A DNA stretch of 64,000 nucleotides from Nocardioides oleivorans. GTDB lineage: Bacteria; Actinomycetota; Actinomycetes; Propionibacteriales; Nocardioidaceae. The stretch spans positions 1 through 64,000 of the forward strand of contig NZ_SDWT01000005.1 of NCBI RefSeq assembly GCF_004137255.1. The letters are read 5' to 3'. The translations under genes were made by a program, and so were the position numbers. Position 1 is the first letter of the stretch. Each line of letters starts with the position of its first letter. Below the pieces are notes generated by a model that was not told where the DNA came from, did no database searches, and worked only from the letters and a program-made list of their open reading frames with translations. Below are positions 33,336-43,255 of the stretch, one piece after another.

Positions 33336-33413
33336 GCGTCGACCCTAGTGGGAACGCGTGACGGACGTGTTGCACGAGCGTCACGTGTGTTTCAAGAACG
33401 TGTCAGGCCGCGA

Positions 33414-34262
33414 TCAGGGGTGGGTGAGCACCTCGGCGCCGGTCGCGGTGACCAGCAGCGTGTGCTCGAACTGGGCCGTGCGGCGACGGTCCTTGGTGAC
33501 CACGGTCCAGCCGTCGTCCCACATGTCGTAGTCGGCCATGCCGAGGGTGAGCATCGGCTCGATCGTGAAGGTCATCCCGACGCGGATCTCGTCGTCGTAC
33601 CTCGGGTCGTCGTAGTGGGGGATGATCAGCCCGGAGTGGAACGCGGTGCCGATGCCGTGCCCGGTGAAGTCGCGCACGACGCCGTAGTCGAACCGCTTCG
33701 CGTAGGCCTCGATCACCCGGCCGATGATGTTGACCCGGCGCCCCGGCTGGACGGCCTTGATCGCCCGGTCGAGCGACTCCTTCGTCCGCTCCACCAGCAG
33801 CCGCGACTCCTCGTCGACCTCGCCGGCGAGGAAGGTGGCGTTGGTGTCGCCGTGCACCCCGTCGAGGAAGGCGGTGATGTCGATGTTGACGATGTCGCCG
33901 TCCTCGACGACCCGCGAGTCGGGGATGCCGTGGCAGATCACCTCGTTGACGCTGGAGCACAGCGACTTGGGGAAGCCGCGGTAGCCGAGCGTCGAGGGGT
34001 AGGCGCCGTGGTCGCAGAGGAACTCGTGGCCGATCCGGTCGAGCTCGTCGGTGGTCACGCCCGGCACGACGTGCTGCCCGACCAGCTCGCGGGCCTGGGC
34101 GGCCAGGCGTCCGGCGACCCGCATGCGGGCGATCGTGTCGGCGTCCTTGACCTCCTCGCCGGTGAAGCGCTGCGGCGCCGGCTGGTCGACGTACTCGGGG
34201 CGCGCGATGGCGGCGGGGACGGGACGACGGGCGGACACCTCTGCGGGTGCTACGGCAGACAC
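33414..34262 (-). CDS. map: Methionine aminopeptidase, type I with N-terminal extension
   Basis: A 282-residue enzyme that removes initiator Met from new proteins. The five metal ligands are visible: Asp in VNIDITAF, Asp in HGDTNATF, His in GHGIGTAFH, Glu in TIEPML and Glu in QFEHTLLV. About 40 residues precede the core, as in mycobacterial MapB-type enzymes. The GTG start has no SD; TACACT on the minus strand (34270-34275) sits 7 nt upstream. It shares a 23-nt divergent region with the small gene at 34286. Confidence 0.96.
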   Translation of the reverse strand: MSAVAPAEVSARRPVPAAIARPEYVDQPAPQRFTGEEVKDADTIARMRVAGRLAAQARELVGQHVVPGVTTDELDRIGHEFLCDHGAYPSTLGYRGFPKSLCSSVNEVICHGIPDSRVVEDGDIVNIDITAFLDGVHGDTNATFLAGEVDEESRLLVERTKESLDRAIKAVQPGRRVNIIGRVIEAYAKRFDYGVVRDFTGHGIGTAFHSGLIIPHYDDPRYDDEIRVGMTFTIEPMLTLGMADYDMWDDGWTVVTKDRRRTAQFEHTLLVTATGAEVLTHP

Positions 34263-34269
34263 GCCGGGA

Positions 34270-34279
34270 AGTGTAGTTT
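34270..34279. promoter_or_regulatory. Overlapping divergent -10 elements
   Basis: The plus-strand -10 TAGTTT (34274-34279) and the minus-strand -10 TACACT (34270-34275) share two bases. Only 23 nt separate the two start codons, so both mRNAs should be leaderless and the two polymerases should exclude each other. Each -35 must lie inside the opposite coding region. Confidence 0.6.
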
Positions 34280-34285
34280 CGCCCC

Positions 34286-34486
34286 ATGAGCAACGGCGAG
34301 AGCGAACGCTGGTGGTTCAACCTGAAGACCCACGAGGTCGAGCCTGACGACGGGGCCAGGAACGCCGACCGGCTGGGTCCCTACGACACCAGGGAAGAGG
34401 CGGCGCGGGCCCTCGACAAGGTCGCCGAGCGCAACGAGGCCTGGGACAACGACCCGGACTGGAACGACGACAAGCTCGAGGACTGA
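34286..34486 (+). CDS. Small SPOR-like actinobacterial protein
   Basis: A 66-residue acidic protein with the pattern WWFNLKTHEVEPDDG, then LGPYDTREEAARALDKVAERN and AWDNDPDW. Short proteins of this type are annotated as SPOR-domain-containing in Streptomyces and relatives, because the first 50 residues resemble half of a SPOR peptidoglycan-binding fold. It has no signal peptide, so envelope binding is doubtful. No SD; TAGTTT sits exactly 6 nt before the ATG. It converges with panB. Confidence 0.85.
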   Translation: MSNGESERWWFNLKTHEVEPDDGARNADRLGPYDTREEAARALDKVAERNEAWDNDPDWNDDKLED

Positions 34487-34494
34487 GCCGTCGG

Positions 34495-35364
34495 TCAGAA
34501 CGTGTGCTCCGGCCCGGGGAACGTGCCGCCGCGCACGTCGTCGGCGTAGGCCCGGGCCGCGTCGAGCAGGATCTGGTGCACGTCGGCGTACTGCTTGACG
34601 AAGCGCGCCATCTTGCCGGTGCGCAGCCCGAAGGCGTCCTGCCACACCAGCACCTGGCCGTCGCAGCCGGCTCCGGCGCCGATGCCGATGGTGGGGATGG
34701 TCAGCTCCTTGCTGATCTGCTCGGCGACGTCGCCGGGCACCATCTCCATCACGACGGCGAACGCGCCCGCCTCCTGCACCGCGCGGGCGTCGTCGAGGAC
34801 GCGGTCGCTCGCGTCGCCGCGGCCCTGCACGCGGTAGCCGCCGAGGGTGTGCTCGGACTGCGGGGTGAACCCGATGTGCGCCATCACGGGGATGCCGCCC
34901 TGGGTGCACTTCCGGATGACCGGCGCCATCTCGGCGCCGCCCTCGAGCTTCACGCAGTGCGCGCCGGCCTCCTTCATGAAGCGGACGGCGGTGAGGTAGC
35001 CCTGCTCGGGGGAGGCCTGGTAGCTGCCGAAGGGCAGGTCGCCGACGACCATCGCGCGCCTGGTCGAGCGGCTGACGGCGCGGGTGAGGGGGAGCAGCTC
35101 GTCGACCGTGATCGGCAGCGAGGTCTCGTTGCCCAGGACGTTGTTGGAGGCGGAGTCGCCCACGAGGAGAAGGTCGATGCCGGCCTCGTCGAAGGTGGCC
35201 GCGGTGTACATGTCGTAGGCCGTGAGCATCGTGATCTTCTCGCCGCGCTCCTTCATCTCCCGGAGGTGATGGGTGCGGACCCGCTTCACGGGCGCCGACG
35301 TCCCGGCGGCCGCCGAACCCGGGCCGGAGCCGTAGGGCGCAGTCTCTTCGGTGGGTGCAGACAT
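34495..35364 (-). CDS. panB: 3-methyl-2-oxobutanoate hydroxymethyltransferase
   Basis: A 289-residue PanB that makes ketopantoate from 2-oxoisovalerate and methylene-tetrahydrofolate, the first step of pantothenate and CoA synthesis. Visible: MLTAYDMYTA, LLVGDSASN (metal-binding Asp), VKLEGG, GHIGFTPQ-type AHIGFTPQS, catalytic Glu in EMVPGDVA and GIGAGAGCDGQVLV. A poorly conserved N-terminal extension of about 25 residues precedes the barrel. The SD GAGGAG is clear. CoA supply fits the many acyl-CoA genes nearby. Confidence 0.97.
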   Translation of the reverse strand: MSAPTEETAPYGSGPGSAAAGTSAPVKRVRTHHLREMKERGEKITMLTAYDMYTAATFDEAGIDLLLVGDSASNNVLGNETSLPITVDELLPLTRAVSRSTRRAMVVGDLPFGSYQASPEQGYLTAVRFMKEAGAHCVKLEGGAEMAPVIRKCTQGGIPVMAHIGFTPQSEHTLGGYRVQGRGDASDRVLDDARAVQEAGAFAVVMEMVPGDVAEQISKELTIPTIGIGAGAGCDGQVLVWQDAFGLRTGKMARFVKQYADVHQILLDAARAYADDVRGGTFPGPEHTF

Positions 35365-35465
35365 GGGTCACTCCTCGTCATCTCGCGGCTCCCTGATGGA
35401 GTCCACGGACCACGATCAGGCTAGTGCTGACCGACGGGTAGGCGTCCTGTGTCGATCGTCACGCC

Positions 35466-36632
35466 TCAGCGCGGGGAGACCCGGAGCACCCGGTCGTCGC
35501 TGCCGTTGTCGGTCGTGACGAGGAGGTCGCCGTTGCGCGCGGCGGTGATCGAGCGCAGCCGTCCGAAGCCGGTCAGCTCCTCGGGCCGGGTGACCTGCGC
35601 GAGGGCGCCGTCGTCGGTGAACGCCAGGAAGATCACCTCGGAGGCCTTGAGCGCCGCGACGGCGAGCGTGCCGTCGAGGTCGCCCCACTGCCTGCCGCTG
35701 ACCCAGGCCCCGCCGGATGTCGCGAGGGTCGACTCGCCGGACGACCACCTCGCGTCCTGCTGCTCGCCCGGGAGCGCCTGGTCGGTCATCGGGACCGACT
35801 CGTCGTAGCCCGGCACGGGGTTCCAGCCGTAGTCGCCGCCGGGGACGAGCAGGTTGACCTCGTCGTCGCGGTAGCTCCCCTGCTCCACGGACCACAGCGT
35901 GCCGTCGGCGCGCTGGGCGAGGCCCTGGACGTTGCGGTGGCCGTAGGTCCAGACGTAGCGGCGGTTGCCGGTGCCACCGGCGAACGGGTTGTCCGGCATC
36001 GGCGCGCCGGTGCGCCGGTCGATCCGGAGCGTCTTCCCGCCGAGGGAGTCGAGGTCGCGGGGGTTGGTGCCGACGGCCGCGTCGCCGGTGCCGATGACCA
36101 GGCCGGGTCCCTGCCGCTGGAGCAGAAGCCGGCACCCGCCGTGGCGGCCACTGGTCGAGGGCAGTCCGGTGATCATCGTCCTGCGGCCCGAGAGCCTCTT
36201 CCACTTCCGGTCGACGCGCCAGCGGGTCACCTGGACGTGGTTCCCGCCCTTCGAGCTGCCGTGGCAGGCGTACACCCGGCGGTGGGCCGCGTCGACGGCG
36301 AGCGACATCAGGCCGGTCTCGCCGGAGACCCAGACCAGCTTCGACAGGTCGGCGAGGGTGCGGCGCCTGCCGTTGCGTACGACGCTGATGCGGGCGCGGT
36401 CGCGCTCGGAGACGAGCAACCGGCCGCCCGGCGCCTGCTGGACGTCCCACGGGTTCGCGAGGCCCTTCGCGACGGTGCGCACCTCCAGTGCGGGAGCGCG
36501 TTCGGCGCGGGGCGCCGGCTCGGCCGGTGCGCCGACGGACGGCGGCAACCCGGCGAGCAGGCTGCCGGCGAGGGCGGCCGTCGCGACGGAGGCGGTCAGG
36601 GACAGCGAGGTGGTGCGGAGGCGGGGGCGCAC
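35466..36632 (-). CDS. Exported PQQ-dependent glucose/sorbosone dehydrogenase-like protein
   Basis: A 388-residue protein with a signal peptide (basic start, then TASVATAALAGSLLAGLPP, cleavage near VGAPAEP). The mature part is a six-bladed beta-propeller: LANPWDVQQAPGGRLLVSER, HRNVQGLAQRADGTLWSVEQG and DGSDDRVL-like closing NGSDDRVLRV. Soluble aldose sugar dehydrogenases share this layout. Whether PQQ is bound or the protein uses sugars is not shown. The start GTG has TAGCGT (36640-36645) 7 nt upstream, overlapping the stop codon of the GNAT gene. Confidence 0.88.
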   Translation of the reverse strand: MRPRLRTTSLSLTASVATAALAGSLLAGLPPSVGAPAEPAPRAERAPALEVRTVAKGLANPWDVQQAPGGRLLVSERDRARISVVRNGRRRTLADLSKLVWVSGETGLMSLAVDAAHRRVYACHGSSKGGNHVQVTRWRVDRKWKRLSGRRTMITGLPSTSGRHGGCRLLLQRQGPGLVIGTGDAAVGTNPRDLDSLGGKTLRIDRRTGAPMPDNPFAGGTGNRRYVWTYGHRNVQGLAQRADGTLWSVEQGSYRDDEVNLLVPGGDYGWNPVPGYDESVPMTDQALPGEQQDARWSSGESTLATSGGAWVSGRQWGDLDGTLAVAALKASEVIFLAFTDDGALAQVTRPEELTGFGRLRSITAARNGDLLVTTDNGSDDRVLRVSPR

Positions 36633-36642
36633 GCTCGCGACG

Positions 36643-37545
36643 CTAGCCGAGGGGCAGGTCGTGCGCCACCATCGTGCTGCGCCGGGTGGTGGCGTAGCCC
36701 AGCCGCGTGTTGAGGCCGCGCATCGCGTCGTTGCCGTCCTGGGTCCAGGTGTAGATCTCGGTGACGCCGTGCGCGGCCGCCCACGCGAGGGTGTGCTGCT
36801 TGAGGTGGACCGCGAGCCCGTGGCCGCGCCAGTCCCGGCGTACGGCCGTCAGCGCGTTCTCGGCCCGGTGCGGCACGTCGGTGTCGCGGATCAGGCCGGC
36901 GCAGCCGACGACCTCGCCGTCGTGCACGGCGAGGAACATCGGGTCGCCGAGCCAGCTCGTGGCCCACCGGTCCGGGGTCACCTCGATCGAGGTCGAGAAG
37001 GCGAAGTCGCTGACCGCCTCCGTGCCCAGGCCGTCGTACGCCGTCGCCCACAGGCCCGGGCGGTCGGACTCGAGGACCACCTCGACGCCGTCGGGCGCCT
37101 CGCCGACCGTCGGGGGCGTGGTGAGGGTGAAGGTCTGCTCCACTTCGTGGTCGGTGTCCTCGAAGCCGTGGGCGTGGGCGAAGGCGAGCGACCCGTCGTC
37201 GTCGACGGTGGCCCGGACGCGCGGCAGGTCGAGCCTCGCGAGATGATCGGCGAGGTGGTGGAGCAGGGCCGTCCCGACGCCCCGCCGGCGGTGCTCGGGC
37301 AGCACCCGTGGCGCGAGCGAGCCCATCGCCGCGGCGTCGGAGCGGTCGGCGAAGCCCAGGCCGACGACGACGCCCCCTTCGCGCGCCAGCACCAGCAGCC
37401 GCGTCGGGCTCGCGTCCTGCTCCTTCAGCTCCTCGACCGAGTCGCAGCGCTCGTAGGGGAGCACAGCGATCCGGACCTGGCGCCAGGCCTCGTAGTCCGC
37501 GTCGGAGGTGCAGGGCGTGATCTCGACTCCCGGTGAAGTGGGCAT
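36643..37545 (-). CDS. Tandem GNAT acetyltransferase
   Basis: A 300-residue protein with two GNAT folds. The first (about 1-145) has the acetyl-CoA motif VLPEHRRRGVGTALL. The second (about 150-300) has VRRDWRGHGLAVHLKQ and ends with NTRLGYATTRRS. The double architecture is common in actinobacterial acetyltransferases of mycothiol-synthase-like layout, but it lacks features that would name it MshD. It probably acetylates a small-molecule amine. Substrate unknown. Confidence 0.88.
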   Translation of the reverse strand: MPTSPGVEITPCTSDADYEAWRQVRIAVLPYERCDSVEELKEQDASPTRLLVLAREGGVVVGLGFADRSDAAAMGSLAPRVLPEHRRRGVGTALLHHLADHLARLDLPRVRATVDDDGSLAFAHAHGFEDTDHEVEQTFTLTTPPTVGEAPDGVEVVLESDRPGLWATAYDGLGTEAVSDFAFSTSIEVTPDRWATSWLGDPMFLAVHDGEVVGCAGLIRDTDVPHRAENALTAVRRDWRGHGLAVHLKQHTLAWAAAHGVTEIYTWTQDGNDAMRGLNTRLGYATTRRSTMVAHDLPLG

Positions 37546-37657
37546 GGAGGCACGGTGTCGTCATCTGCCGGGGTAGTCCAGTGGGTTTCGGTCGTGATTG
37601 CGGGCCCGACCCAGCCACTTCGCGCTGGACCACGCCGGGGAGGGACGGGCCGTTCCC

Positions 37658-37663
37658 TAGAGT
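37658..37663 (+). promoter_or_regulatory. -10 element of leaderless nadE
   Basis: TAGAGT lies exactly 6 nt before the GTG start of nadE, and no SD is present between them. Transcription starting 7 nt after the hexamer would begin at the GTG. Confidence 0.6.
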
Positions 37664-37669
37664 GAGCGC

Positions 37670-39712
<2,043 letters not shown>

Positions 39713-39714
39713 TG

Positions 39715-39753
39715 CCTTAACGCGCCCTTAGCCACGGGCTGGAGCGGGGTTAG
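39715..39753 (+). promoter_or_regulatory. 11-bp-spaced CCTTAR repeats, candidate response-regulator site
   Basis: CCTTAA (39715-39720) and CCTTAG (39726-39731) start 11 bp apart, and GGTTAG (39748-39753) is a further 22 bp on. The site is 64 bp upstream of the first small exported gene. A matching pair of CCTTAR repeats precedes the response regulator at 42683. This is the usual layout of OmpR/PhoB-type binding sites. Confidence 0.65.
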
Positions 39754-39816
39754 CCACGCTCCGACGAACCTTCTGGTCATGACGCCGCACCCGGCGTCGG
39801 ACACCGAGGAGGAATC

Positions 39817-40197
39817 GTGAAGAAGGCAGTCATCGGCGGAGTCGCCGCGGCGGCGGTCGTCATCGGAGCAGGCAGCTGGTGGGCGATCGACAGCCAGGTC
39901 GAGGCCCAGACCACGGAGCGCGGCACCTGCGGCGGCGCGACGTGGGAGCTCAGCGCCGAGGGCGAGGACGGCGGCACCGAGGTCAGCGCCGAGCTGCAGT
40001 CGAGCGGCCCGGGCGAGGAGTGGCAGGTCGAGCTGACCCGCGACGACACCTCGCTGCTGACCGGCGCCCGCACGACCGACGAGGACGGCGAGATCGACGT
40101 CGACGCCTACAGCTCCGGCAACCCCGGCGACGCGACGTACGCCGTCACCTTCACGCCCACCGACGGCGAGCCCTGCACGGCCACCCTCGGCTCCTGA
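39817..40197 (+). CDS. Small exported beta-rich protein (paralogue A)
   Basis: A 126-residue protein with an SD (GAGGAAT) and an N-terminal membrane/signal helix (KKAVIGGVAAAAVVIGAGSW). The mature part begins with the motif RGTCGGATWEL and ends near GEPCTATL, giving two cysteines that could pair. The middle is acidic beta-strand sequence with EDGEIDVDAYS. It is clearly paralogous to the next gene. The 11-bp repeats upstream suggest control by the two-component system at 40673-42683. Function unknown. Confidence 0.78.
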   Translation: MKKAVIGGVAAAAVVIGAGSWWAIDSQVEAQTTERGTCGGATWELSAEGEDGGTEVSAELQSSGPGEEWQVELTRDDTSLLTGARTTDEDGEIDVDAYSSGNPGDATYAVTFTPTDGEPCTATLGS

Positions 40198-40206
40198 ACC
40201 ACCCGC

Positions 40207-40239
40207 GCCATCCCCGCCCCATCCCTGCCCCATCCCCGT
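40207..40239. repeat. Three 11-bp tandem repeats before paralogue B
   Basis: Three near-identical 11-mers based on CCCATCCCYGC occupy 40207-40217, 40218-40228 and 40229-40239, just before the SD of the second small exported gene. The 11-bp period equals that of the CCTTAR sites nearby, but the sequence differs. Confidence 0.6.
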
Positions 40240-40264
40240 AGCAGCACCCACAGAGGAGATCCCC

Positions 40265-40642
40265 ATGAAGAAGCTCATCGCCACCACCACCCTCGTCGCC
40301 ACCGCCGCGGCCGGCACCGCCGTCCTGGTGGCCGCGCCGGCCAGCGCGGACGTCGAGAAGCGCGGCACCTGCGCCGGCGCGACGTTCGAGCTCAACGTCG
40401 ACCGTGAGCGCGGCGGCTACGACGTCGACGCCGACATCGAGGGCGCCCGCGCCTACAGCGAGTGGACGGTCGCCGTGCGCCACAACGGCAAGGTCGCCGT
40501 CTCGCGCACGATCACCGCCGACGACGAGGGCGAGCTCGACCTCGACACCTTCCGCAAGAACGCCCGCGGCAAGGACACCTTCAAGCTCACCGTCACCCCG
40601 GCCGGCGCCGGCGCGTGCTCGGTGAAGGTCACCGTGGCCTGA
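40265..40642 (+). CDS. Small exported beta-rich protein (paralogue B)
   Basis: A 125-residue protein with SD GAGGAG and a signal peptide (KKLIATTTLVATAAAGTAVL, cleavage near PASADVEK). The mature domain matches its neighbour: RGTCAGATFEL, then DDEGELDLDTF, and a C-terminal Cys in GACSVKV. The two cysteines probably form a disulfide. It is followed by a very strong terminator that reaches into the convergent histidine kinase gene. Function unknown; a small envelope or secreted domain. Confidence 0.8.
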   Translation: MKKLIATTTLVATAAAGTAVLVAAPASADVEKRGTCAGATFELNVDRERGGYDVDADIEGARAYSEWTVAVRHNGKVAVSRTITADDEGELDLDTFRKNARGKDTFKLTVTPAGAGACSVKVTVA

Positions 40643-40662
40643 GCCACCCCTCCGCACGGGCA

Positions 40663-40708
40663 GGAGCCCGGGTCAGGCCGTCCGCAACGTGACGGCGACC
40701 CGGGCTCC
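40663..40708 (+). terminator. Strong terminator at the convergent junction with the histidine kinase
   Basis: A 12-bp perfect stem (40663-40674 with 40697-40708) continues after a 2-nt bulge into a 6-bp stem (40677-40682 with 40691-40696) and an 8-nt loop. It follows the small exported gene by 20 nt and overlaps the last codons of the kinase on the other strand, so it may be bidirectional. Confidence 0.82.
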
Positions 40709-41974
40709 TCCCATGTCCGAGGCACCCGTGGTCACCTCCCCGCCCGCGTCCTGCGCGGTGCGTGCGGCGATCGAGAGCCCGAGGCCGGTCGAGCCGGCAC
40801 CGCTCTCCCCGCGGCCGGTCGCGTCCAGCCCGGCGGGCAGGCCGGGGCCGGCGTCCTCGACGACGAGGTCCACCCGGTCCGCGGACGCGCCCAGCGTGAT
40901 GCGCACGGCGGCGTCGTCGGGCGTGTGCGAGAAGACGTTGTCCAGGAGGACGTCCACCATCGCCTCGAGGTCGGCGCTGCTCGCCCGCAGCAGCGGCCCG
41001 GAGGTCGCGAGGTCGACCTCGTAGGTCCGTCCCTGGTCCTCGGCGAGCGCCTCCCAGTGGCGTACCCGCTCGGCGATGACGGCCACCGCGTCGGTGCGGG
41101 GGTCGAGCCCCTCGCGCTCGGAGCGACGCGCCTCGCGGACGATCTCGTCGACGGTCGCCTGGAGGTGGTCGAGGTCGCCCGCGAGCCGCTCGCGCAGGTC
41201 GTCGTCCTCGACCGTCTCGACCCGCAGCCGCAGGGCGGTCACGGGGGTCCGGAGGCGGTGGGAGAGGTCCGCCACGCTCTCGCGCTCGCGGGCCAGGAGC
41301 AGCTGGATGCGACCGACGAGGCGGTCGATGGCGCCGCCGAGCTCCTGCACCTCGGCGGGGCCGTGGACCGCGGCGACCGGCTCGATGGTGCCGGTGCTGC
41401 CCAGGGACTGGGTGTGCTCGGCCAGCTGGCGGATCGGCTGCACGAACGAGCGTCCGAGACGGTCGACCACCACGAGCGAGCCGGCGAGCAGGGCGAGCGC
41501 GAGGAGGGCGAGCAGGCCCCACGCGGCGCCCACGACCGAGTCGAGGCCGGGCTCGTCGACGACCACCCGGATGACCGGCGTCTGCGACGGCAGGCCGGAG
41601 TTGCCGCCGCGGGAGACCGGGACGAGGATCTGCGACCCGCCCCCCACGTCGTCGACGCGGGCGCGGCCCGTGTTGCGGGCATCGAGGACCCGCCAGTCCT
41701 CGCCCTCGTCGGGGCCCACCCCGATGCCGTCGGGGAAGAGCACGGTGACCTGGGTGTGGCCGTCCTCGTCGTTGAGCTTGTCGACGTACTGCGCCACCGA
41801 CCCCTTGTCGTCCGAGCGCGAGACGACCGTCTCGACCGCCTGCACCTCGAGCGCGGCCCGGGCCAGCCGGTCCTCCAGCGCATAGCTGCGGACCAGGACG
41901 GCCATCGGCACGAGCATGGCCAGCAGCACCATCGAGATCGCCGCCGCGGCCGTGACCAGGAGGCTGCGACGCAC
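40673..41974 (-). CDS. Sensor histidine kinase
   Basis: A 433-residue kinase: membrane helix at about 8-28, extracytoplasmic domain of about 115 residues, second helix at about 145-170 (GLLALLALALLAGSLVVVDR), HAMP, and phospho-acceptor His in VADLSHRLRTPVTAL. The N-box is VLLDNVFSHT and the G-boxes are DAGPGLP and GSTGLGLSI. It starts 1 nt after the regulator stop, in the same operon. It probably senses an envelope signal and acts on the OmpR-type regulator next to it. Confidence 0.94.
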   Translation of the reverse strand: MRRSLLVTAAAAISMVLLAMLVPMAVLVRSYALEDRLARAALEVQAVETVVSRSDDKGSVAQYVDKLNDEDGHTQVTVLFPDGIGVGPDEGEDWRVLDARNTGRARVDDVGGGSQILVPVSRGGNSGLPSQTPVIRVVVDEPGLDSVVGAAWGLLALLALALLAGSLVVVDRLGRSFVQPIRQLAEHTQSLGSTGTIEPVAAVHGPAEVQELGGAIDRLVGRIQLLLARERESVADLSHRLRTPVTALRLRVETVEDDDLRERLAGDLDHLQATVDEIVREARRSEREGLDPRTDAVAVIAERVRHWEALAEDQGRTYEVDLATSGPLLRASSADLEAMVDVLLDNVFSHTPDDAAVRITLGASADRVDLVVEDAGPGLPAGLDATGRGESGAGSTGLGLSIAARTAQDAGGEVTTGASDMGGARVAVTLRTA

Positions 41975-41975
41975 C

Positions 41976-42683
41976 TCAGTCCGCCTGCGACGAGGGGAGG
42001 TCGGGCGGCGCCGCGAGACGTACGCCGACGCCGCGCACGGTCGTCAGGTAGCGCGGGTCGGCGGCGGTCTCGCCGAGCTTGCGGCGCAGCCAGGACAGGT
42101 GCACGTCGACGGTCTTGTCCGAACCGCCCCACGGCTGGCGCCAGACCTCGACGAGCAGGTCACGCTTGGTGACCACCTCGCCCGGTCGCTCGGCCAGGTG
42201 GGCCAGCAGGTCGAACTCGCGCGGCGTCAGCTCGACCTCGGTGCCGTCGAGGTGTACGCGCCGCCCGGACAGGTCTACGGAGAGCCCGCCGACGGTGAGC
42301 GTCGTGGGACGGGTGCGACCGGCGTCGGTGCGGCGCAGCACCGCGCGCACCCGGGCGTCGAGCTGGGCGCTGGTGAACGGCTTCACCACGTAGTCGTCGG
42401 CGCCGGCGTCGAGGGCGCCGACCAGGGAGGGGTCGTCGGCGCGCGCGCTGGCGATGATCACCGGCACCGCGCTCACGCCCCGCAGCATCGACAGCACCTG
42501 GGTGCCGTCGACGTCGGGCAGGCCGAGGTCGAGCACGACCAGGTCGGGGGAGGAGTCGACGGCGAGCTGGAGGCCGGCCATGCCGGTGGGCGCCGAGGTC
42601 ACGGTGTGCCCGGCCTCGCGCAGGCCACGGACCAGCAGCGGCCGGATCCGGTCGTCGTCCTCGATGATCAGTACCTCGGCCAC
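41976..42683 (-). CDS. OmpR-family response regulator
   Basis: A 235-residue regulator. The receiver has IEDDDRI and phospho-acceptor Asp52 in VLDLGLPD, and Lys in VVKPFTS. The winged-helix DNA-binding domain follows (about 125-225; VVTKRDLLVEVWRQ and TTVRGVGVRL). CCTTAR repeats with 11-bp spacing lie 39 bp upstream of its start and also before the small exported paralogues, so it probably regulates itself and them. Confidence 0.95.
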   Translation of the reverse strand: MAEVLIIEDDDRIRPLLVRGLREAGHTVTSAPTGMAGLQLAVDSSPDLVVLDLGLPDVDGTQVLSMLRGVSAVPVIIASARADDPSLVGALDAGADDYVVKPFTSAQLDARVRAVLRRTDAGRTRPTTLTVGGLSVDLSGRRVHLDGTEVELTPREFDLLAHLAERPGEVVTKRDLLVEVWRQPWGGSDKTVDVHLSWLRRKLGETAADPRYLTTVRGVGVRLAAPPDLPSSQAD

Positions 42684-42721
42684 GCGGTGACCGTACCGCC
42701 CGCCCGCACGAGGACGGCGTT

Positions 42722-42738
42722 CCTTAGCGCGGCCTTAA
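42722..42738. promoter_or_regulatory. 11-bp-spaced CCTTAR repeats between divergent genes
   Basis: CCTTAG (42722-42727) and CCTTAA (42733-42738) start 11 bp apart, matching the pair at 39715-39731. The site lies between the response regulator (minus) and the membrane-anchored protein at 42785 (plus), so it could control both. Confidence 0.65.
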
Positions 42739-42784
42739 CCATCGCCTCACCTCGTGCTGACCTCGCGGAGGGCACGATGGTGCG

Positions 42785-43219
42785 GTGAGACGTCGGATGC
42801 TGCTCGTGGGCCTGTGGGTCGCCACCACGGCCGTGGCCGTGGTGCTCGGCGTCCTCGCGATCTCGACGGTCGGCGCCACCATCCGGGACCGCGGCCCGGT
42901 CGGTGACGAGGTCGCGCGCGACACGACCGCCGGCTCCACCTCGGTGCCGAGTCCCGAGGGCCCGGCCGTCTCCGACGCGATCACCGGTGAGTGGGGCGCC
43001 TTCGACGTCGAGTGCCGCGACACCTGGGCCTACGGCGTCGGCGTCCGCCCCGACAAGGCGTCGGGCTGGCGCGTGGTGAGCTGGGAGAAGGGTCCCGACG
43101 ACGACGTCGACGCGGTCTTCAGCGACGGTCGCAACTCGGTGGACCTCGAGGTGTTCTGCAACCAGGGTCGGCCGACCCTGGCCGAGCTCGAGCGCAACAC
43201 GCTCGGTGGGGACGACTGA
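42785..43219 (+). CDS. Membrane-anchored hypothetical protein beside a two-component system
   Basis: A 144-residue protein with one N-terminal membrane segment (MLLVGLWVATTAVAVVLGVLA) and a small exported domain containing two cysteines (VECRDTW and VFCNQGR). A CACGAT hexamer 6 nt before the GTG suggests a leaderless start. It is divergent from the OmpR-type regulator and shares the CCTTAR repeat region with it, so it is probably part of that regulon. Family not recognised. Confidence 0.75.
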   Translation: MRRRMLLVGLWVATTAVAVVLGVLAISTVGATIRDRGPVGDEVARDTTAGSTSVPSPEGPAVSDAITGEWGAFDVECRDTWAYGVGVRPDKASGWRVVSWEKGPDDDVDAVFSDGRNSVDLEVFCNQGRPTLAELERNTLGGDD

Positions 43220-43255
43220 GCGCGAGGAAGACGGCGAGGAACCCAAGGTCTTCGC

